In this document: positions 61,658-64,000 of the stretch, piece after piece | Layout: every line of letters begins with the position of its first letter | How positions within the stretch are numbered: position 1 is the stretch's first letter | Assembly: GCF_001455965.1 (NCBI RefSeq) | Contig: NZ_LKKO01000058.1 | Coordinates: 162,213 to 226,212, forward strand | Reading direction: 5' to 3' | DNA: 64,000 nt | Origin: Methylobacterium sp. GXS13 | GTDB taxonomy: Bacteria; Pseudomonadota; Alphaproteobacteria; Rhizobiales; Beijerinckiaceae | Notes under the pieces: model-generated | The model's input: the letters and a program-made list of their open reading frames with translations, nothing else | Database searches by the model: none | What the model was told of the DNA's origin: nothing | Made by a program: the position numbers and the translations under genes

Positions 61658-61732
61658 CGCCAACAACCCTCGATGGGCCCGAACGGTGCCCGGGGCGTTG
61701 ACCGTGCCGCACCCCGCGCGCGATCAAGCGCC

Positions 61733-62476
61733 ATGACGCGCGCGGAAACGCCCTGGCGGGCCACGATCCTCACCCTCTACCCGGAGATGTTCCCGGGGCC
61801 GCTCGGCGTGTCCCTGTCGGGCGATGCGCTCGCCCGGGGCGACTGGAGCCTGGAAGCCCGCAACATCCGCGAGCACGGGCTCGGCCGCCACCGGGCGGTG
61901 GACGATACGCCGGCCGGCGGCGTCGCCGGCATGGTGCTGCGCTGCGACGTGCTCGCCGCCGCCATCGACGCGGCGACCGAACCGGACGATTCACGGCCCC
62001 GGCTGCTGATGTCCCCCCGCGGCCGGCCTCTGAGCCAGGCCCGGGTCCGGGAGCTATCGGCCGGGCCGGGGGCGCTGATCGTCTGCGGCCGCTTCGAGGG
62101 GGTGGACGAGCGGGTGATCGCCGGCCGCGGCCTGGAGGAGGTCTCGATCGGCGATTACGTGCTGTCGGGCGGTGAGATCGCCGCCCTGGTGGTGCTCGAC
62201 GCCTGCGTGCGGCTCCTGCCCGGGGTGATGGGCAAGGCGCAATCCGGCATCGAGGAGAGCTTCGAGGGCGGGCTGCTCGAATATCCCCACTACACCCGGC
62301 CCCGGGACTGGGAGGGCCGTCCGATCCCGGAGGTGCTGTCGGGCGGCAATCACGGAGCCATTGCCCGCTGGCGACGGGCGGAGGCCGAGCGGATCACTGC
62401 CGAGCGGCGCCCGGACCTTCAGGCGGGTTCCAATCAGGCCGGCTCCAAGTCGATCACCGGTCCGTCGAGGTCGTAA
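61733..62476 (+). CDS. trmD: tRNA (guanine-37-N1)-methyltransferase TrmD
   Basis: A 247-residue SPOUT methyltransferase with ILTLYPEMFPGPLGVSLSG, the trefoil-knot SAM region CGRFEGVDERVI and SIGDYVLSGGE, and a C-terminal helical domain with IPEVLSGGNHG. It methylates G37 of several tRNAs to stop +1 frameshifting. Normally directly after rimM; here separated by three genes. Its last 43 bases overlap an antisense small gene. Confidence 0.96.
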   Translation: MTRAETPWRATILTLYPEMFPGPLGVSLSGDALARGDWSLEARNIREHGLGRHRAVDDTPAGGVAGMVLRCDVLAAAIDAATEPDDSRPRLLMSPRGRPLSQARVRELSAGPGALIVCGRFEGVDERVIAGRGLEEVSIGDYVLSGGEIAALVVLDACVRLLPGVMGKAQSGIEESFEGGLLEYPHYTRPRDWEGRPIPEVLSGGNHGAIARWRRAEAERITAERRPDLQAGSNQAGSKSITGPSRS

Positions 62477-62613
62477 TCCAGCGGATCGAGCTGGAGCGGC
62501 TGCCCTGCGGGACGGCGCAGCCGACCCGCCAGGGCCAGGCGGGTCGCTAACGCACCGATAACCATAAGTAAAACCGACCAAGCCGACACTATCGCAGCAC
62601 TGTGGAAAGACAT
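62434..62613 (-). CDS. Small single-pass membrane protein, antisense to trmD 3' end
   Basis: A 59-residue frame below the usual length cutoff: an N-terminal membrane helix (about 5-29, AIVSAWSVLLMVIGALATRL), a basic RLRR stop-transfer and an acidic tail containing LDPLDYDLDGPVID. GAGG lies 9-12 bases before the ATG. It overlaps trmD tail to tail by 43 bases. The natural hydropathy and topology signals make it likely to be real; function unknown. Confidence 0.6.
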   Translation of the reverse strand: MSFHSAAIVSAWSVLLMVIGALATRLALAGRLRRPAGQPLQLDPLDYDLDGPVIDLEPA

Positions 62614-62828
62614 CAGCGTACCTCAAACACAACACGGCACGGCATTAAGGCTAACGACCCAAGATTAATCGACGGTTCCAGACCGCCGGACGGCTCGTCC
62701 CGGCCTTGGCCATGCGCCGAAGACTATAGACCGGACAAGCGCTTGCCAGGGCCCCGGATTGGGCGCATCCCCGGCGCGGGACACTCCTCCCCGCCGAGGA
62801 GCGCCCATCTGCAAGGATGGATCCGACG
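62614..62828. other. Divergent intergenic region before serC
   Basis: It holds an AT-richer segment at 62640-62672. On the minus strand GGAAC and CGTT occur here but 18 bases apart, so they are not counted as an EcfG site. A short CTCCTC/GAGGAG hairpin lies near 62785-62801, just upstream of serC. Confidence 0.35.
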
Positions 62829-63995
62829 ATGAGCCGACCCGACAGGCGCCCGCGCGTTCCGCATTTCTCGTCCGGCCCCTGCGCCAAGCGTCCGGGCTGG
62901 ACGCCGGCCGCCCTGGCCGATGCCGCGCTCGGCCGGTCGCACCGCTCCAGCATCGGCAAGGCCAAGCTCGGCCGGGCGATCGACCTGACCCGGTCGGTCC
63001 TGCAGGTGCCCGACGATTACCGGATCGGCATCGTGCCGGCCTCCGACACCGGCGCCGTCGAGATGGCGATGTGGACCCTGCTCGGGCCGCGCCCCGTGGA
63101 GGTCGCCGCCTGGGAGGCGTTCGGCAAGGAGTGGGTCACCGACGCGCTCAAGCAGCTCAAGATCGCGCCCAGGATCCACCAGACGCCCTACGGCGTGCTG
63201 CCGGACCTGTCGGCGATCGACACCCGGACCAGCGACGTGGTCTTCACCTGGAACGGCACCGCCGCCGGCGTGAAGGTGCCGAATGGCGACTGGATCGCCG
63301 CCGACCGCGCCGGCCTGACGATCTGCGACGCGACCTCGGCGGCCTTCGCGCAACCGCTGGCGTGGGACAAGCTCGATGTCGTCACCTTCTCCTGGCAGAA
63401 GGTGATGGGCGGCGAGGCCGCGCACGGCATGCTGATCCTCTCGCCCCGGGCGGTGGCGCGGCTCGAAAGCCACGTCCCGGCCTGGCCGCTGCCGAAGGTG
63501 TTCCGGCTCGCCAAGGACGGCAAGCTGATCGAGGGCATCTTCAAGGGCGACACGATCAACACGCCCTCGATGCTGGCGGTGGAGGATTACCTTGACACCC
63601 TCGACTGGGCGGTGCGGATCGGCGGCCTGCCGGCGCTCCACGCCCGGGCCGACGCCAACGCAGCGGTGATCTACGACTGGGTCGCCCGGACCCCGTGGAT
63701 CGCGCCGCTGGCGGTCGACCCCGCGACCTACTCGAACACCGGCGTCTGCCTGGTGATCGCCGACCCGGACGTGCTCGCCCGCGGCGACGCGGCGGTGGCG
63801 GCGCTCGCCGGGGGGATCGTCGAGCGCCTGGACCGCGAGGGCGTCGCCCTCGACCTCGGCGCCTACCGCGACGCCCCGGCGGGCCTGCGGGTCTGGGGCG
63901 GCGCCACCGTCGGGACCGCCGATCTCGGAGCGCCGACGCCGTGGCCGGACTGGGGGTTCGCCGAGGAGAAGGCGGCGCCGAGCCAAGCGGCGTAG
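62829..63995 (+). CDS. serC: Phosphoserine aminotransferase
   Basis: A 388-residue class V aminotransferase of the alphaproteobacterial SerC type. It begins PHFSSGPCAKRPGWTP, carries the pyridoxal lysine in TFSWQKVMGGEAAHG and ends with the R-x-W-G-G motif LRVWGGATVG. It makes phosphoserine from 3-phosphohydroxypyruvate and glutamate; in methylotrophs it also feeds the serine cycle. The ATG at 62829 was chosen over 62817 because it gives the family-typical N-terminus. serA would be expected just beyond the window end. Confidence 0.95.
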   Translation: MSRPDRRPRVPHFSSGPCAKRPGWTPAALADAALGRSHRSSIGKAKLGRAIDLTRSVLQVPDDYRIGIVPASDTGAVEMAMWTLLGPRPVEVAAWEAFGKEWVTDALKQLKIAPRIHQTPYGVLPDLSAIDTRTSDVVFTWNGTAAGVKVPNGDWIAADRAGLTICDATSAAFAQPLAWDKLDVVTFSWQKVMGGEAAHGMLILSPRAVARLESHVPAWPLPKVFRLAKDGKLIEGIFKGDTINTPSMLAVEDYLDTLDWAVRIGGLPALHARADANAAVIYDWVARTPWIAPLAVDPATYSNTGVCLVIADPDVLARGDAAVAALAGGIVERLDREGVALDLGAYRDAPAGLRVWGGATVGTADLGAPTPWPDWGFAEEKAAPSQAA

Positions 63996-64000
63996 CGGGG

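Noticed and set aside
62653..62679. EcfG-like pair upstream of the small antisense gene
   Set aside because: GGAAC and CGTT are separated by 18 bases, outside the 16-17 spacing of the other sites.

Overview
The window is high-GC, almost entirely coding, and looks like a Methylobacterium-type alphaproteobacterium (Rhizobiales). The pointers are a PhyR/NepR general-stress-response locus, a lanmodulin-like EF-hand protein, DUF6894 and DUF1328 small proteins, and the general protein style. No rRNA, tRNA, CRISPR array, insertion sequence or prophage was seen.

Layout. 0-3.1 kb: L,D-transpeptidase lipoprotein, VOC protein, cyclic-nucleotide-binding protein and a Sco-like copper chaperone. 3.3-6.5 kb: stress-response island with phyR and nepR divergent. 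Around it are small genes and a candidate sRNA, most of them behind sequences matching the EcfG promoter consensus GGAAC-N16/17-CGTT. 6.6-15 kb: MBL hydrolase, DUF1499, AsmA, 3-oxoacid CoA-transferase, chemoreceptor and a repeat-containing periplasmic protein, with an AT-rich non-coding patch near 13.9-14.1 kb. 15-26.8 kb: aconitase, TadD-like lipoprotein, leucyl aminopeptidase, ChrA with an M20 hydrolase, a CopA/CueR copper unit and a GST.

28-39 kb holds the most unusual region: a minus-strand run of tightly coupled genes. In transcription order they are inositol-3-phosphate synthase, an HD-like protein, a SAM methyltransferase, a Gfo/Idh/MocA oxidoreductase, a YcaO protein, a TIM-barrel isomerase, a GT4 glycosyltransferase, a PIG-L deacetylase, a uracil-DNA-glycosylase-family protein, a UPF0104 membrane protein and a PhoR-like kinase. 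Ino1 + GT4 + PIG-L resembles the first steps of mycothiol synthesis, but here these are joined to a YcaO enzyme and tailoring enzymes with no visible precursor peptide. I infer a biosynthetic locus for an inositol-linked small molecule or glycoconjugate. A candidate EcfG-type promoter (GGAAC-N16-AGTT) precedes the first gene.

39-55.6 kb: lytic transglycosylase, EmrAB-type efflux pair, HdeD behind an EcfG promoter, a class A PBP fused to an SNase-like domain, PcaD-like hydrolase, lanmodulin-like protein, orphan peptide-binding protein, MBL hydrolase, Rieske oxygenase and a 23-codon ORF with an essentially perfect Shine-Dalgarno. 55.8-64 kb: the conserved ffh-chorismate mutase-rpsP-rimM block, then an interruption (LysR, NAD(P)H-quinone reductase-like protein, exported SAM-methyltransferase-like protein), then trmD, an overlapping antisense small membrane protein, and serC.
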